Shown: positions 8,532 to 16,445, counted from the first letter of the stretch. The stretch is DNA of 64,000 bases from JBDSWU01 sp038230395 (GCA_038230395.1 JBBRNI010000002.1:62001-126000); one strand, 5' to 3'. The notes: generated by a model not told the origin, from the letters alone. Program-made: numbers and translations.

Positions 8532-9107
8532 TTAGCCTTTCAACGCTAGTTTAATGCGATCTTCAGTCGATAATGATGGGTCAATATGCTGCATAGCTAG
8601 CATGGCGTCCGCTTCACTGTAGCCAAGAGTTAACAATGCCTGCACTGCCTCATCACCGCTATTGATGCCGCCGCGGGTTACCAGGTTCTCAGCTTCACTG
8701 CCAGCTACTAGGCCGACTTTGTCACGAAGCTCGACGACCATCTGCTCCGCTGCTCGTTTACCAACGCCTTTAGCGGTCTGCAGCATCTTGACGTCACCGG
8801 CCGCGATAGCACTCCGCACGGCGTTTGCATTGCCAATCCCCAGTACCGCTAGCGCACCTTTTGGTCCAACGTTCTTAACGCTGAGTAGCTGTTCGAACAG
8901 TTTTTTGGTATCAAGTAGTACAAAGCCAAATAGATCATGAGCGTCTTCTTTGATATTTTCATAAATATAAACTTTGGCTGCTTCCCCAATTACCAGTCGT
9001 TCGTGATCTTCTGTAGTCACATGAAGCCCGTAGCCGATGCCGTGCACGTCTAATATAACGTCGTTCAACGTCTTTTCGCTTACCACTCCACTCAATGTCG
9101 CAATCAT
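8532..9107 (-). CDS. ruvA: Holliday junction DNA-binding protein RuvA
   Basis: RuvA is the tetrameric junction-binding subunit of RuvAB. The start is set at MIATLSG, the conserved RuvA N-terminus; an in-frame ATG 18 nt upstream is rejected. CATACT ends 6 nt before the chosen ATG, which supports a leaderless start. Domain order is the OB fold (DVHGIGYGLHV, FGFVLLDTKKLFEQLL), two helix-hairpin-helix motifs (VKNVGPKGALAVL, KGVGKRAAEQMVVEL) and a C-terminal RuvB-binding three-helix domain (ALLTLGYSEADA). Confidence 0.96.
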   Translation of the reverse strand: MIATLSGVVSEKTLNDVILDVHGIGYGLHVTTEDHERLVIGEAAKVYIYENIKEDAHDLFGFVLLDTKKLFEQLLSVKNVGPKGALAVLGIGNANAVRSAIAAGDVKMLQTAKGVGKRAAEQMVVELRDKVGLVAGSEAENLVTRGGINSGDEAVQALLTLGYSEADAMLAMQHIDPSLSTEDRIKLALKG

Positions 9108-9148
9108 AGTGTTAGTATGACACATACATATGTTACTATTGCCTGATT

Positions 9149-10018
9149 ATGTCAATCAGCGTCGCTAGTCTACATATTTACCCAATTAAAAGTTGCGGCG
9201 GCATTGACGTCATGTCTAGCGAGTTGGTACCCACTGGGTTGGACTATGATCGCCAGTTAGTATTGGTAGATGGTAATGATGATTTTGTTTCACAACGTCA
9301 AGAGCCAAAACTGGCTGCAGTAGAAGTACGAATTGTAGATGCCAGTCTGAGCGTCATAATACCGCGGATTGGGCAAACAAGCTTTGAGCTTGAAGATTAC
9401 GATCTTGCTGCCGCACGACCGATAAGCATCTTTGAAAAGATGGGTAGTGGTGCGCCGCAGTCGACTGAAGCATCGCAGCTTTTCAGTGACTACTTAGGTT
9501 ACTCCGTTGAGCTACTCCACAATGTTGAGCCCCGACCGATCCGGGAAGATTGCAGTGTCGACGGAGCCAGCAGCTCCAGCGCATTTGCGGACGGCTATCC
9601 ATTATTAATAACTGCAATAGCATCCTTAAGAACGGTGCAAGCAATTGAACCTTCAGTAACTATGGATCGTTTTCGACCGAATATTGTCATCGAAGGCGAC
9701 ATGGCTGCTTATAGCGAAGATTACTGGCGGAAGATTCGCATCGGGAGTCTTCAAGCATTAGTCGTACGTGCCTGCGCACGCTGCGCCATACCAAATGTTG
9801 ATCAATCTACCGGCATAAAAGCCAAAGGCTCACCTGTAACTCGAGCGCTGTCAAAAGAGCGCAATGGTTACGATCATATAGGGGGCGGTCGTGGCTTATT
9901 TTTCGGCCAGAACCTAATTCATGATCTTGGTTTTGTTGGCTCAATTAAAATTGGCGACTCTGTGGTGATCGAAAGCCAGAGCGATCAACCAAACATCGAT
10001 CTTATCGAACCGTCATAG
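9149..10018 (+). CDS. MOSC domain-containing protein (YcbX/mARC-like)
   Basis: This 289-aa protein has an N-terminal beta-barrel MOSC_N domain (ASLHIYPIKSCGGIDV, LDYDRQLVLVD) and a C-terminal MOSC domain with DRFRPNIVIEG, the cysteine motif RACARCAIPNVD and GQNLIHDLG. In YcbX and mARC enzymes the equivalent Cys coordinates molybdenum in N-hydroxylated-base reduction. No ferredoxin domain is fused. No molybdopterin gene is visible here, so the cofactor source is an open question. It is divergent from ruvA and overlaps the ruvC 3' end by 17 nt. Confidence 0.88.
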   Translation: MSISVASLHIYPIKSCGGIDVMSSELVPTGLDYDRQLVLVDGNDDFVSQRQEPKLAAVEVRIVDASLSVIIPRIGQTSFELEDYDLAAARPISIFEKMGSGAPQSTEASQLFSDYLGYSVELLHNVEPRPIREDCSVDGASSSSAFADGYPLLITAIASLRTVQAIEPSVTMDRFRPNIVIEGDMAAYSEDYWRKIRIGSLQALVVRACARCAIPNVDQSTGIKAKGSPVTRALSKERNGYDHIGGGRGLFFGQNLIHDLGFVGSIKIGDSVVIESQSDQPNIDLIEPS

Positions 10019-10472
10019 AATGCGTAATAGCGGCGGCCAGCGCATCAGCCGCGTCGTCTGGCTTGGGAATTACTTTGAGCTGCAGGATTACTCGGACCAT
10101 TTCTTGCATTTGTTTTTTATCAGCTTTGCCATAGCCAGTCACCGCTTGTTTGATCTGCATGGGCGTGTACTCCGCGATACTTAAGCCTGCCTGCATTCCA
10201 CAGAGCAGTACCACTCCCCTAGCCTGCGCCACCGTCATGGCAGTCGTGACGTTGCGTGCGAAAAATAATTTTTCAACGCTCATCATGTCAGGTTTATTAA
10301 GCTTAATTATCTCAGTCAATTCTTGATAAATTGTCAGCAAACGTACAGAGTCATCTTGTTTGACGGGCGTACGAATGACACCGGCGTCGACCAACGTAGC
10401 TTTGTTACGCTCGACATCAATAACGCCGAATCCTAGGATTCCCGTACCCGGATCAATACCTATAATTCTCAT
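10002..10472 (-). CDS. ruvC: Crossover junction endodeoxyribonuclease RuvC
   Basis: RuvC is the dimeric RNase H-fold resolvase that cleaves Holliday junctions. The start is placed at MRIIGIDPGTG, giving 156 aa, the usual size; the longer upstream frame runs into yebC. Catalytic acidic residues are visible: Asp7 in IDPGTG, Glu in SVEKLFFARN, and DDAADALAAA near the C-terminus. The ATG is separated from the yebC stop by 1 nt, so the two are coupled. Confidence 0.96.
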   Translation of the reverse strand: MRIIGIDPGTGILGFGVIDVERNKATLVDAGVIRTPVKQDDSVRLLTIYQELTEIIKLNKPDMMSVEKLFFARNVTTAMTVAQARGVVLLCGMQAGLSIAEYTPMQIKQAVTGYGKADKKQMQEMVRVILQLKVIPKPDDAADALAAAITHSMTVR

Positions 10473-10473
10473 A

Positions 10474-11205
10474 TTATTTAAGGTGATTTTCGGGGATGTC
10501 GATGTCAAAATTAACATGCGTATTAACGACGTCATCGCACTCATCAAGGGCGTCCATCAAACGCATAAGTTTGCCGGCGGTGGCTTCGTCAGTGACCTCG
10601 ACAGTCGTACCTGGCACATAGGTGAGCTCAGCCTCAACAATCGTAACGCCGGCGTCAGCCAGCGCTTGGCGAACTTTGGCTAACTCCTTAGGTTCGGTGT
10701 AGATAATTGATTCACCATCTTCTTCCAGCATGTCTTCGGCGCCGGCGTCGAGTGCTTGCATCATCAGGTCATCACCACCACCAGGCACGCGGATAGAGCC
10801 TTTGCGCTCAAACTGAAAGGCCACGGCGCCCTTCTCTGCTAAGTTGCCACCGTGTTTACTAAAGGCTAGCTTGACTATGGGTAGAGTACGATTAGTGTTA
10901 TCGGTGGCGCATTCAACAAGTATAGCTGTACCGCCTGGCCCGTAACCCTCATACGTTACCTCGGTTAGCTGAGCAGCAGATTTGTCTTTGATACGGTCAA
11001 TAGCGCGCTGGATGTTAGCCGAAGGCATATTGGCAGCTTTGGCTTTATCTATAGCCAGGCGGAGGCCAAAATTAGTTTCTGGGTCAGTGCCAGTGCGGGC
11101 AGCCATGGCAATAGCGTTGCCAATTTTGGTGAATACAGCGCCACGAGCAGCGTCTTTAGCACCTTTTTCGCGCTTGATTGTTGACCATTTACTATGTCCA
11201 GACAT
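10474..11205 (-). CDS. yebC: YebC/TACO1 family protein
   Basis: This 243-aa protein belongs to the family annotated as transcriptional regulators and, more recently, as translation factors that relieve ribosome stalling at proline stretches. It starts at the conserved MSGHSKWSTIKREKG; an in-frame ATG six codons upstream is rejected. GGAG precedes the start by 8 nt and a TATAAT lies further up. The motifs NLAEKGAVAF and DALDECDDV are typical. It directly precedes ruvC, a conserved neighbourhood in bacteria. Confidence 0.95.
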   Translation of the reverse strand: MSGHSKWSTIKREKGAKDAARGAVFTKIGNAIAMAARTGTDPETNFGLRLAIDKAKAANMPSANIQRAIDRIKDKSAAQLTEVTYEGYGPGGTAILVECATDNTNRTLPIVKLAFSKHGGNLAEKGAVAFQFERKGSIRVPGGGDDLMMQALDAGAEDMLEEDGESIIYTEPKELAKVRQALADAGVTIVEAELTYVPGTTVEVTDEATAGKLMRLMDALDECDDVVNTHVNFDIDIPENHLK

Positions 11206-11485
11206 GGCGGCTACTCCGTTCACATTTCTTCATTTATATCTGTTATTATAGCACTCCTGGTCTTAGTCTTACACCACAGCGAACTGAAGTGTCCTTTTAT
11301 AAAACCCACAGCAGCTAATAATCGTTAAACTAGCTATCAAAACTAAACTAATCTGATAGCGCCACCGTGCCAGACCTATGCCCAACAAAAAAGCAAATCA
11401 GCAATAATAATTGTAGCGTTGTTCGCCGAAACTTTAACCTAAAAAGCGGCTGTAGTAGATAACTAAAAGTTAACAAATACGTGAG
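11206..11485. other. Intergenic region without a firm gene
   Basis: It holds the yebC promoter (TATAAT on the minus strand near 11246) and AT-rich sequence. On the minus strand, about 11270-11390 encodes a short hydrophobic stretch with no good start or ribosome binding site. It may be a decayed membrane-protein fragment, but I cannot support a gene. Confidence 0.4.
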
Positions 11486-11902
11486 TTATCGAGTTGCAGA
11501 GGCACGAGGCTCACGAATGGTAAATAAACGTGAGAGGCCGAACGCGACTAAGGCATAGACGGCAATCGCAACCAACGTTGAAAGTTCTAAACGTGAAACT
11601 CCATAGTGCAAGCTGTACCCAAACAAGCCAAAAAATGGAGCAACAAATGGGTGGCTGATAGTGTATATAAAGTTAGCGAAGCCGTTGTTGGGATTTGCTC
11701 CAAGCAGAACTAGCGCAAAGCGGAAAGCCAGTAGTGTTAACAGTACTCCAGTAATAAACCAAACGACTCGAACAGCCGTACTACTACGTCCACCAGGTGC
11801 TGCTTGTGCAGGCGATGACATATCATCATCAATTACACGGGTAGTTTTAGTGGCCACGCCATCATTAGTTACTTCTCGAATCTGTTGAATTTGTTCAGTC
11901 AT
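11486..11902 (-). CDS. YggT family membrane protein
   Basis: This 138-aa protein has a polar N-terminus (1-40) followed by two to three transmembrane segments. The YggT signature is present in the region VLLGANPNNGFANFIY followed by ISHPFVAPFFGLF. The family is linked to cell envelope or division in other bacteria, but its role is not established. AAGGAG lies 8 nt before the ATG. Confidence 0.85.
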   Translation of the reverse strand: MTEQIQQIREVTNDGVATKTTRVIDDDMSSPAQAAPGGRSSTAVRVVWFITGVLLTLLAFRFALVLLGANPNNGFANFIYTISHPFVAPFFGLFGYSLHYGVSRLELSTLVAIAVYALVAFGLSRLFTIREPRASATR

Positions 11903-12021
11903 TATTGTCTCCTTGTATGCCTGTAATTAAAATATGAGCTGATAGCTTATGCGGTATTGCCATAAGCATTATAGAAGTGTAAACGAGTTAGTTTGTAGCG
12001 TATGTAAGATTCATTACCCTG

Positions 12022-12402
12022 CTAAACAAGCTGCTCTCGACCTTGCATCTCATACTTTTCCTCGACAGCAGCACTGCGCTCCAAGCTCGTGGCGAACATA
12101 CCAAACGAAGCACCCAAGAACGCCAGCGTATCAAGCAGCTGCATGTGGTAGCTATATGTTTGCTCGATGGCCCACACGCCCGCAACCAGCGCTAAGGAGC
12201 CAGCAAAAATGCGAAACCAGATGTGTCGCGGCGGATTAGTCAGCAACTGAATTGCCAAAATTGCTGCGATGATAATACGGACGTGTTGATAGGTTGGTCC
12301 AGCCGTTGCCAACCAAAATAATGGACTTTGCGGTGCTAACATTACACCAAAACCGACGATTGCTATAGCTATGAAAGACAGCAATAGTGCTGATTTACCC
12401 AT
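12022..12402 (-). CDS. Small polytopic membrane protein, unknown
   Basis: This 126-aa protein has about three to four hydrophobic segments (residues 5-22, 42-57, 65-82, 90-105) and a charged C-terminal tail. No family is recognised. A GGGG-containing ribosome binding site precedes the start. An overlapping plus-strand ORF here looks like a shadow because it lacks membrane or domain character. Confidence 0.65.
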   Translation of the reverse strand: MGKSALLLSFIAIAIVGFGVMLAPQSPLFWLATAGPTYQHVRIIIAAILAIQLLTNPPRHIWFRIFAGSLALVAGVWAIEQTYSYHMQLLDTLAFLGASFGMFATSLERSAAVEEKYEMQGREQLV

Positions 12403-12539
12403 GATGACCCCTTTTTTGAACCCGATAATAAGCTGAGTCTACCTATAATAAATTAAGCCGTATGTAAAAAAAATTACTACGACCTAATCATGACATTGGT
12501 CAAACAGATACTGTATACTCACCAGTTATTGGAGGGGCT

Positions 12540-12590
12540 ATGTGGAAGCTATTCCAACTAAACTGGTACGTAATCAGGAACAATTTATAA
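12540..12590 (+). CDS. Candidate 16-codon leader-like ORF (MWKLFQ...)
   Basis: ATG is preceded by GGAGGGG with 2 nt spacing and by a TATACT about 20 nt further up. The peptide begins MWKL. A second copy of the same start context (ATGTGGAARCTATT) lies at 13200 and encodes MWKLLQVN. The two ORFs differ in length, so this may be a repeated DNA element rather than a translated peptide. Confidence 0.3.
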   Translation: MWKLFQLNWYVIRNNL

Positions 12591-13121
12591 CTGTGCTAGC
12601 TTTTTAATCTCCGCAGCTACGTCTTTGGCGGATAGGGTATCCGTATTGAAAATCACATTACCCTCTATGTCTAATGGGATTTTAAATTCGTACTTATCAA
12701 TCATCTTATTCATAGTTTCAACAGTTGTTATTTTGCCATATTGCTTACGAGATTCCTCTATGGCGCGAGACCTGAGTGTGTCAGCATCGCAGTGAAGGAA
12801 AATCGGATATACACTAGAGCCTTTTGAACGAGATTTGTTTGTTATGTCATTAATAAACTCCGCATCTCGTTCCAGATTTGCAGCGTATGGAAATGTAATT
12901 ACTACGTTTTTTTGGTTGGCCGACACGGCAGCGTTAATGATACTGCTTTGGGTTGAATAGATAAGTTTAGCAAAATCAGGATAACTTCGAGTAACAATCG
13001 GCTCAATAATATCTATGACTTGGTGATTATCGAACACCTTTACGTCAGCTATAGCTGCAAGTTCTTTTGCAATAGTCAGTTTACCTGCAGCAGGCGCTCC
13101 GTAAATAATTATTAACTTCAT
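12585..13121 (-). CDS. P-loop nucleotide kinase-like protein
   Basis: This 178-aa protein opens with a Walker A motif (MKLIIIYGAPAAGKLTIAKEL) of the AAA_33/shikimate-kinase-like class. FDNHQVIDI follows, as in small phosphotransferases of the zeta-toxin/AAA_33 group, and VVITFPYAAN and YPIFLHCD form later strands. The substrate is unknown. TATGAT ends 6 nt before the ATG, which suggests a leaderless transcript. A 35-bp repeat shared with the APH gene lies 41-75 nt upstream. An accessory gene, possibly acquired. Confidence 0.75.
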   Translation of the reverse strand: MKLIIIYGAPAAGKLTIAKELAAIADVKVFDNHQVIDIIEPIVTRSYPDFAKLIYSTQSSIINAAVSANQKNVVITFPYAANLERDAEFINDITNKSRSKGSSVYPIFLHCDADTLRSRAIEESRKQYGKITTVETMNKMIDKYEFKIPLDIEGNVIFNTDTLSAKDVAAEIKKLAQL

Positions 13122-13161
13122 GCTGTCATCATATCAAACAGAGTCGACAAACGGCGCCTTA

Positions 13162-13196
13162 GTTGCAGTTAACCTATTAGAATCTTGAGTCGAGGG
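13162..13196. repeat. 35-bp dispersed repeat, copy 1
   Basis: It matches 31 of 35 positions with 14086-14120. The 3' 19 bp (tagaatcttgagtcgaggg) are identical. It lies just upstream of the P-loop kinase gene. The other copy lies just upstream of the APH gene. Confidence 0.8.
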
Positions 13197-13261
13197 ATTA
13201 TGTGGAAACTATTGCAAGTAAATTAGGACTTCGTCCTAGCTAGTTTATTGCATCCTTCTAG

Positions 13262-14044
13262 CTATTCAAATAGTTCTTTATTTCGTTCTGTCCATTTTGC
13301 TCGTAATTCACCTAGTTTTATTGAGCCATTCGCCACCCAATCGGCTTGAGGTTGTAATCCTCGTTCGGCAAGGTATTTCATATGCCCATTAACTTCGCGC
13401 TGCGTGCGGGCTACTTTGCTTGTAATGTTAGTTATTGGCGGTGTCCCATAAGCATCAAGGAAAATAGCTATTCTGTCCTTTCTGTCTGGAAGAGTATCGA
13501 AGTGATGCCACTTTAGAGTGTTTTCATCATCTCGAAAAGGTGCTACGTATTCTAATGCGTATAAGATGTCGTACTCCGGCTTAGCTGGTGTCGCCATATC
13601 CCAGTCGACTATACCCACGGGGTCACTACCTTGCCAGATGATGTTCCAGACGCCAAAATCACCATGACAAATTATCTCCCCCGTCTGCAATGAGCCTGTG
13701 GCCGTTGCCCATTCACTTCCATCAGGTGGCTTATAGTCAGCTACTGCATCGTGGTAGGCACGAAGTAATTTGGCCAGCTTGCGTAACCCGTCTTCACTCG
13801 TTATTTTCTGCCATATTGGTTTCCACTTATCCTTGCTACCCGTTTCTCCGTCTATATAAGTCAAAACTTCGCGACCCTCATCATCAAAACCTAGAACTTT
13901 TGGCGAGTAGTTAAATCCAACTTTTTCTAAATGCTTTAATAGGTCATGGACCGCTGGGGTCCACCATGACGTAGGTCGATGAACAGTATCGCCGATTCGT
14001 ACTATGGGATGAGTTCTATTGGTAGTGAGATGTTTTTCTTCCAT
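13262..14044 (-). CDS. Aminoglycoside phosphotransferase (APH)/choline kinase-like protein
   Basis: This is a kinase-fold small-molecule phosphotransferase of 260 aa. The Brenner motif ICHGDFGVWNIIW gives the catalytic Asp and Asn, and GIVDWDMATP gives the metal-binding Asp. The long upstream frame is rejected. The start at 14044 has TATAGT 7 nt before it and the protein begins MEEKHLTTNR. No resistance can be inferred, because the family also contains many metabolic kinases. It neighbours another small kinase gene with a similar upstream repeat. Confidence 0.85.
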   Translation of the reverse strand: MEEKHLTTNRTHPIVRIGDTVHRPTSWWTPAVHDLLKHLEKVGFNYSPKVLGFDDEGREVLTYIDGETGSKDKWKPIWQKITSEDGLRKLAKLLRAYHDAVADYKPPDGSEWATATGSLQTGEIICHGDFGVWNIIWQGSDPVGIVDWDMATPAKPEYDILYALEYVAPFRDDENTLKWHHFDTLPDRKDRIAIFLDAYGTPPITNITSKVARTQREVNGHMKYLAERGLQPQADWVANGSIKLGELRAKWTERNKELFE

Positions 14045-14058
14045 GGTGCTTACTATAG

Positions 14059-14082
14059 CAAAAAGAGCCACTAATTGGCTCC
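14059..14082 (-). terminator. Rho-independent terminator upstream of the APH gene
   Basis: Stem gagcca/tggctc (14065-14070 and 14076-14081) is followed on the minus strand by TTTTT. It lies upstream of the APH -10 (14052-14057). It therefore ends transcription coming from 14083-14240, not APH transcription. Confidence 0.75.
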
Positions 14083-14085
14083 TGG

Positions 14086-14120
14086 GTTGCAGATTTCCTA
14101 CTAGAATCTTGAGTCGAGGG
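14086..14120. repeat. 35-bp dispersed repeat, copy 2
   Basis: See copy 1 at 13162-13196. This copy continues into a long imperfect hairpin at 14125-14205, whereas copy 1 continues into the ATGTGGAAACTATT element. Confidence 0.8.
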
Positions 14121-14124
14121 CTCG

Positions 14125-14205
14125 GTGAGATGCGGGCTTTGCCCTTCGCCACAAAGTCATGCTCGGAGCTAGCTCCTGCGCGTGACTTTGTTCTGCCGCA
14201 CTCAC
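14125..14205. other. Long imperfect hairpin (candidate structured RNA or MITE-like remnant)
   Basis: Nested complementary arms are gtgagatgcgg/ccgcactcac (outer), acaaagtca/tgactttgt (14151-14159 with 14183-14191) and ggagct/agctcc at the tip. No ORF or known riboswitch motif fits. The terminator at 14059-14082 would end a minus-strand transcript from here. Confidence 0.5.
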
Positions 14206-14231
14206 ATGCCTTTGGCATTAAGTTCCAGTAG

Positions 14232-14253
14232 CTCACCGGGCCCTCCAAATAAA
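14232..14253. repeat. Inverted copy of the tRNA-Lys 3' end
   Basis: These 22 bases are the exact reverse complement of 14277-14298. They hold the last 16 nt of tRNA-Lys including CCA, plus 6 nt of its 3' flank. The copy points the opposite way to the tRNA. Confidence 0.85.
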
Positions 14254-14276
14254 AAACGCCAGCTTTGCTGACGTTG
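14249..14276 (-). terminator. Terminator of tRNA-Lys
   Basis: Minus-strand stem aacgtcagc/gctggcgtt (one G-T pair) with loop aaa is followed by TTTTTTATTT, a classical intrinsic terminator directly after the tRNA. Confidence 0.85.
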
Positions 14277-14282
14277 TTTATT

Positions 14283-14359
14283 TGGAGGGCCCGGTGAGAT
14301 TCGAACTCACGACACGTGGATTAAAAGTCCACTGCTCTAACCGACTGAGCTACGGGCCC
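14283..14359 (-). tRNA. tRNA-Lys (anticodon TTT)
   Basis: This 77-nt cloverleaf includes an encoded CCA. Acceptor GGGCCCG pairs with CGGGCCC, the D arm is GCTC-AGTCGGTTA-GAGC, anticodon stem GTGGA/TCCAC holds CTTTTAA (anticodon TTT), and the T arm is GTGAG-TTCGAAT-CTCAC. Confidence 0.97.
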
Positions 14360-14420
14360 ACACAGTACTAATTTGGCCAATTAACTCCTTACATTATCCG
14401 TATTTTGGCTAAAATGTCAA

Positions 14421-14936
14421 TTAGCCTTTGTGCTTTTTGCCGTGCTTTTCTTCATGGGACGCTTTGGGACGCAAGCTGAGCAAGGCAAACAAAGTTATCA
14501 GAGCGCTGACACCAACAATTAAATCTTGAGCCCGCTGTGCTTGTTGCCAAAGCCCCGTCGCGACTATTGCACTGGAGGTACTCTCAGGCAATAGTGGCAC
14601 TGCCAGTAAGGCAGCTAATAGGCCGACCCCTGCCGCAGGCAGTATATTTAGCGCTAGCTTGAGACCTTTAGGGACAGATTTGATCATAAATAAAATTGTA
14701 ATCACCACTGGTATTGCCAGTAAAGCCAGCTGGGCGGTAGTTTGGCTGGCAGTAATAGTTTTGGAGGTGTGAGTAGAGAATAAATTTAGTAACGAATCAG
14801 TATCTGGTCCCAAAAAGCGTGTCAAAACAGCGCCCAGACACAAGCTCAAAAACACTAGTGCGGCATTGACCCGAAGTACCATCAACAGCACGACAGGAAT
14901 AAGCACGATAAGACTAGGAAGAACGACCGGTGTCAT
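14421..14936 (-). CDS. Polytopic membrane protein, unknown
   Basis: This 171-aa protein has about five hydrophobic segments and a Lys/His-rich C-terminal tail (EEKHGKKHKG). The start is set at MTPVVLPSL, because TATTAT ends exactly 6 nt before it; another ATG lies 24 nt upstream. The topology suggests a CvpA-like or small integral membrane protein, but no signature is visible. Confidence 0.7.
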   Translation of the reverse strand: MTPVVLPSLIVLIPVVLLMVLRVNAALVFLSLCLGAVLTRFLGPDTDSLLNLFSTHTSKTITASQTTAQLALLAIPVVITILFMIKSVPKGLKLALNILPAAGVGLLAALLAVPLLPESTSSAIVATGLWQQAQRAQDLIVGVSALITLFALLSLRPKASHEEKHGKKHKG

Positions 14937-14977
14937 GCGTTCATAATACCAGATAACCACAAGCTTTATAGCTGAAA

Positions 14978-15103
14978 CCTAGCACCTCAGTGGTAGTGCC
15001 AGAGGTGTTATCTTTGTGAGAAGCGGAGTGATCCGTGCGAATGGCACGGTGAGTGAGCATCGCAGCAAAATAACGTCTCTGGTGCTGTCGATGTGGCGCT
15101 AGG
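14978..15103. other. Long multi-stem hairpin at the 3' end of the ATP-grasp operon
   Basis: Nested arms are cctagc/gctagg (14978-14983 with 15098-15103), a 20-bp imperfect stem (14995-15016 with 15066-15086) and a ccgtgc/gcacgg tip (15033-15038 with 15044-15049). There is no T run. It could act as mRNA 3' structure, a processing site or a MITE-like repeat. Confidence 0.5.
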
Positions 15104-16001
15104 CGCCGACTTTGTCTTTGCGACGCCCAGTCTTGGCCGCCATCTCAACATAATCAATTATTTTAGCCGCCACATCATGCCCAGTAACCTTTTCGATGCC
15201 AAAGCCGGGGCTAGAATTTACCTCTAGTACAAGTGGCCCGCGGGCAGAGCGCATCATATCGACACCACAGATCGGCAGACCCATGGCTTTGGCGGCTTTT
15301 TGGGCCGTTTTACGCTCTTCGTCAGTCAGCTTAACGGGGATGCCTTCACCGCCCTGGTGAAGGTTGGAGCGGAAGTCGTCATCGAGGCTCTGGCGCAGCA
15401 TACTGGCTACTACCTTACCGTTGACTACGAAGGCCCGGATATCAACACCAGCGCTTTCTTGTATAAACTCCTGAACTAAGAAGTTCACACTCTCGACGTA
15501 AAAGGCCTGCATTACTGCCAAAGCGGCTTTGCGAGTCTCGGCCAGCACAACGCCATTGCCATGAGTGCCTCGAGCGACCTTGATTATAACCGGCGCGCCG
15601 CCAACTTGCTCTAGCACGCCTTCAAAGTCAGCCGTTTCACGAGCAAACACCGTCTTCGGGATGCCGACACCACTTTTGGCCAGCAGCTGCATACTGCGCA
15701 GCTTGTCTCGGGAGCGCACAATCGCTATCGAGCTAGTAGTTGTAACTACATTCTGCATCTCAAACTGGCGTACGATCGAAGAACCATATTTGGTTAAGCT
15801 GGAGGCGATCCGAGGAATAATAACATCTACGTCTCGAACCTCTTCACCCTTGTAGTGGACCACCGGATTATTCTGTTCCAGCGTGACGTAACACTTGGCG
15901 TAGTTAACCACTCGGACCTTATGTCCGCGTCGCGTTGCCTCTTCACGTAGCCGACGAGTCGAATAGTTAGCGGCGCCCTTAGATAGGATAATAATGTTCA
16001 T
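15099..16001 (-). CDS. RimK-type ATP-grasp alpha-L-glutamate ligase
   Basis: This 300-aa ATP-grasp ligase is of the RimK family, which adds glutamate-type residues to a protein C-terminus or peptide using ATP through an acyl-phosphate. The pre-ATP-grasp domain begins MNIIILSKGAANYSTRRL. The nucleotide-binding loop is VIIKVARGTHGNGVVL, and the Mg-binding Glu/Asn are in LVLEVNSSPGFG. A basic tail (KTGRRKDK) ends the protein. It overlaps the retropepsin-like gene by 4 nt. RimK modifies ribosomal protein S6 in E. coli; the target here is unknown. Confidence 0.88.
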   Translation of the reverse strand: MNIIILSKGAANYSTRRLREEATRRGHKVRVVNYAKCYVTLEQNNPVVHYKGEEVRDVDVIIPRIASSLTKYGSSIVRQFEMQNVVTTTSSIAIVRSRDKLRSMQLLAKSGVGIPKTVFARETADFEGVLEQVGGAPVIIKVARGTHGNGVVLAETRKAALAVMQAFYVESVNFLVQEFIQESAGVDIRAFVVNGKVVASMLRQSLDDDFRSNLHQGGEGIPVKLTDEERKTAQKAAKAMGLPICGVDMMRSARGPLVLEVNSSPGFGIEKVTGHDVAAKIIDYVEMAAKTGRRKDKVGA

Positions 16002-16444
16002 TCTAGACTGTCATCTCCATTAACTTCTTCGTCAATTATTGGGTCACCGCAGGATACATCTACTATGAAGCGATTTTTCAGCATTTTACGGCCGATGAGT
16101 GCAGAATACGTTTTAGCGCCTCGATTAGCAAGCGTAAAATTGGAACGAATTTTTTTGCCAGCAATTTCGACACTCAGAAATACACTGTAGCGTTCCTGTT
16201 TGTGCCCAAACGAATTCTCGACTTGCACCTGCTTATACACATCAGTGCTTAGTTCTGTGCCACTATAGTGCTCTGATTCGGGCCCGAGCAGCGTAAAATG
16301 TAGCTTACCATCCGCCTCGTGGACATTGGTGGCCCAAATAGATGAGCGGTAAGCACCAGTGTCGACCTTAGCTCGTAACTTCACCACACCAGTGTCAGGA
16401 AAACTAATCCGTTCGACTCGACCAATAACAGGCTTGTCGCTCAT
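15998..16444 (-). CDS. RimK-associated retropepsin-like protein (Zn_protease/DUF785 family)
   Basis: This 148-aa protein has the aspartic-protease-like motif KVDTGAYRSSIWA and a second-half motif TYSALIGRKMLKNRFIVDVS. The family is known to neighbour RimK-type ligases and is called ATP-dependent zinc protease in some annotations. It may trim or recognise the peptide tag made by the ligase. It is coupled to the RimK-like gene by a 4-nt overlap and follows the next ATP-grasp gene by 1 nt. Confidence 0.85.
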   Translation of the reverse strand: MSDKPVIGRVERISFPDTGVVKLRAKVDTGAYRSSIWATNVHEADGKLHFTLLGPESEHYSGTELSTDVYKQVQVENSFGHKQERYSVFLSVEIAGKKIRSNFTLANRGAKTYSALIGRKMLKNRFIVDVSCGDPIIDEEVNGDDSLE

Positions 16445-16445
16445 A

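Noticed and set aside
11949..12239. Plus-strand 96-aa ORF
   Set aside because: It overlaps a better-supported membrane-protein gene on the minus strand and has no start signal, domain or membrane character.
14083..14240. T-box or other known riboswitch upstream of the APH gene
   Set aside because: No T-box sequence, specifier loop or known aptamer motif was found, and the terminator lies before the APH promoter, so it cannot attenuate that gene.
13262..14248. Longer 328-aa version of the APH gene
   Set aside because: The extra 68 residues run through a terminator, a repeat and a hairpin, while a -10 sits just before the internal start at 14044.
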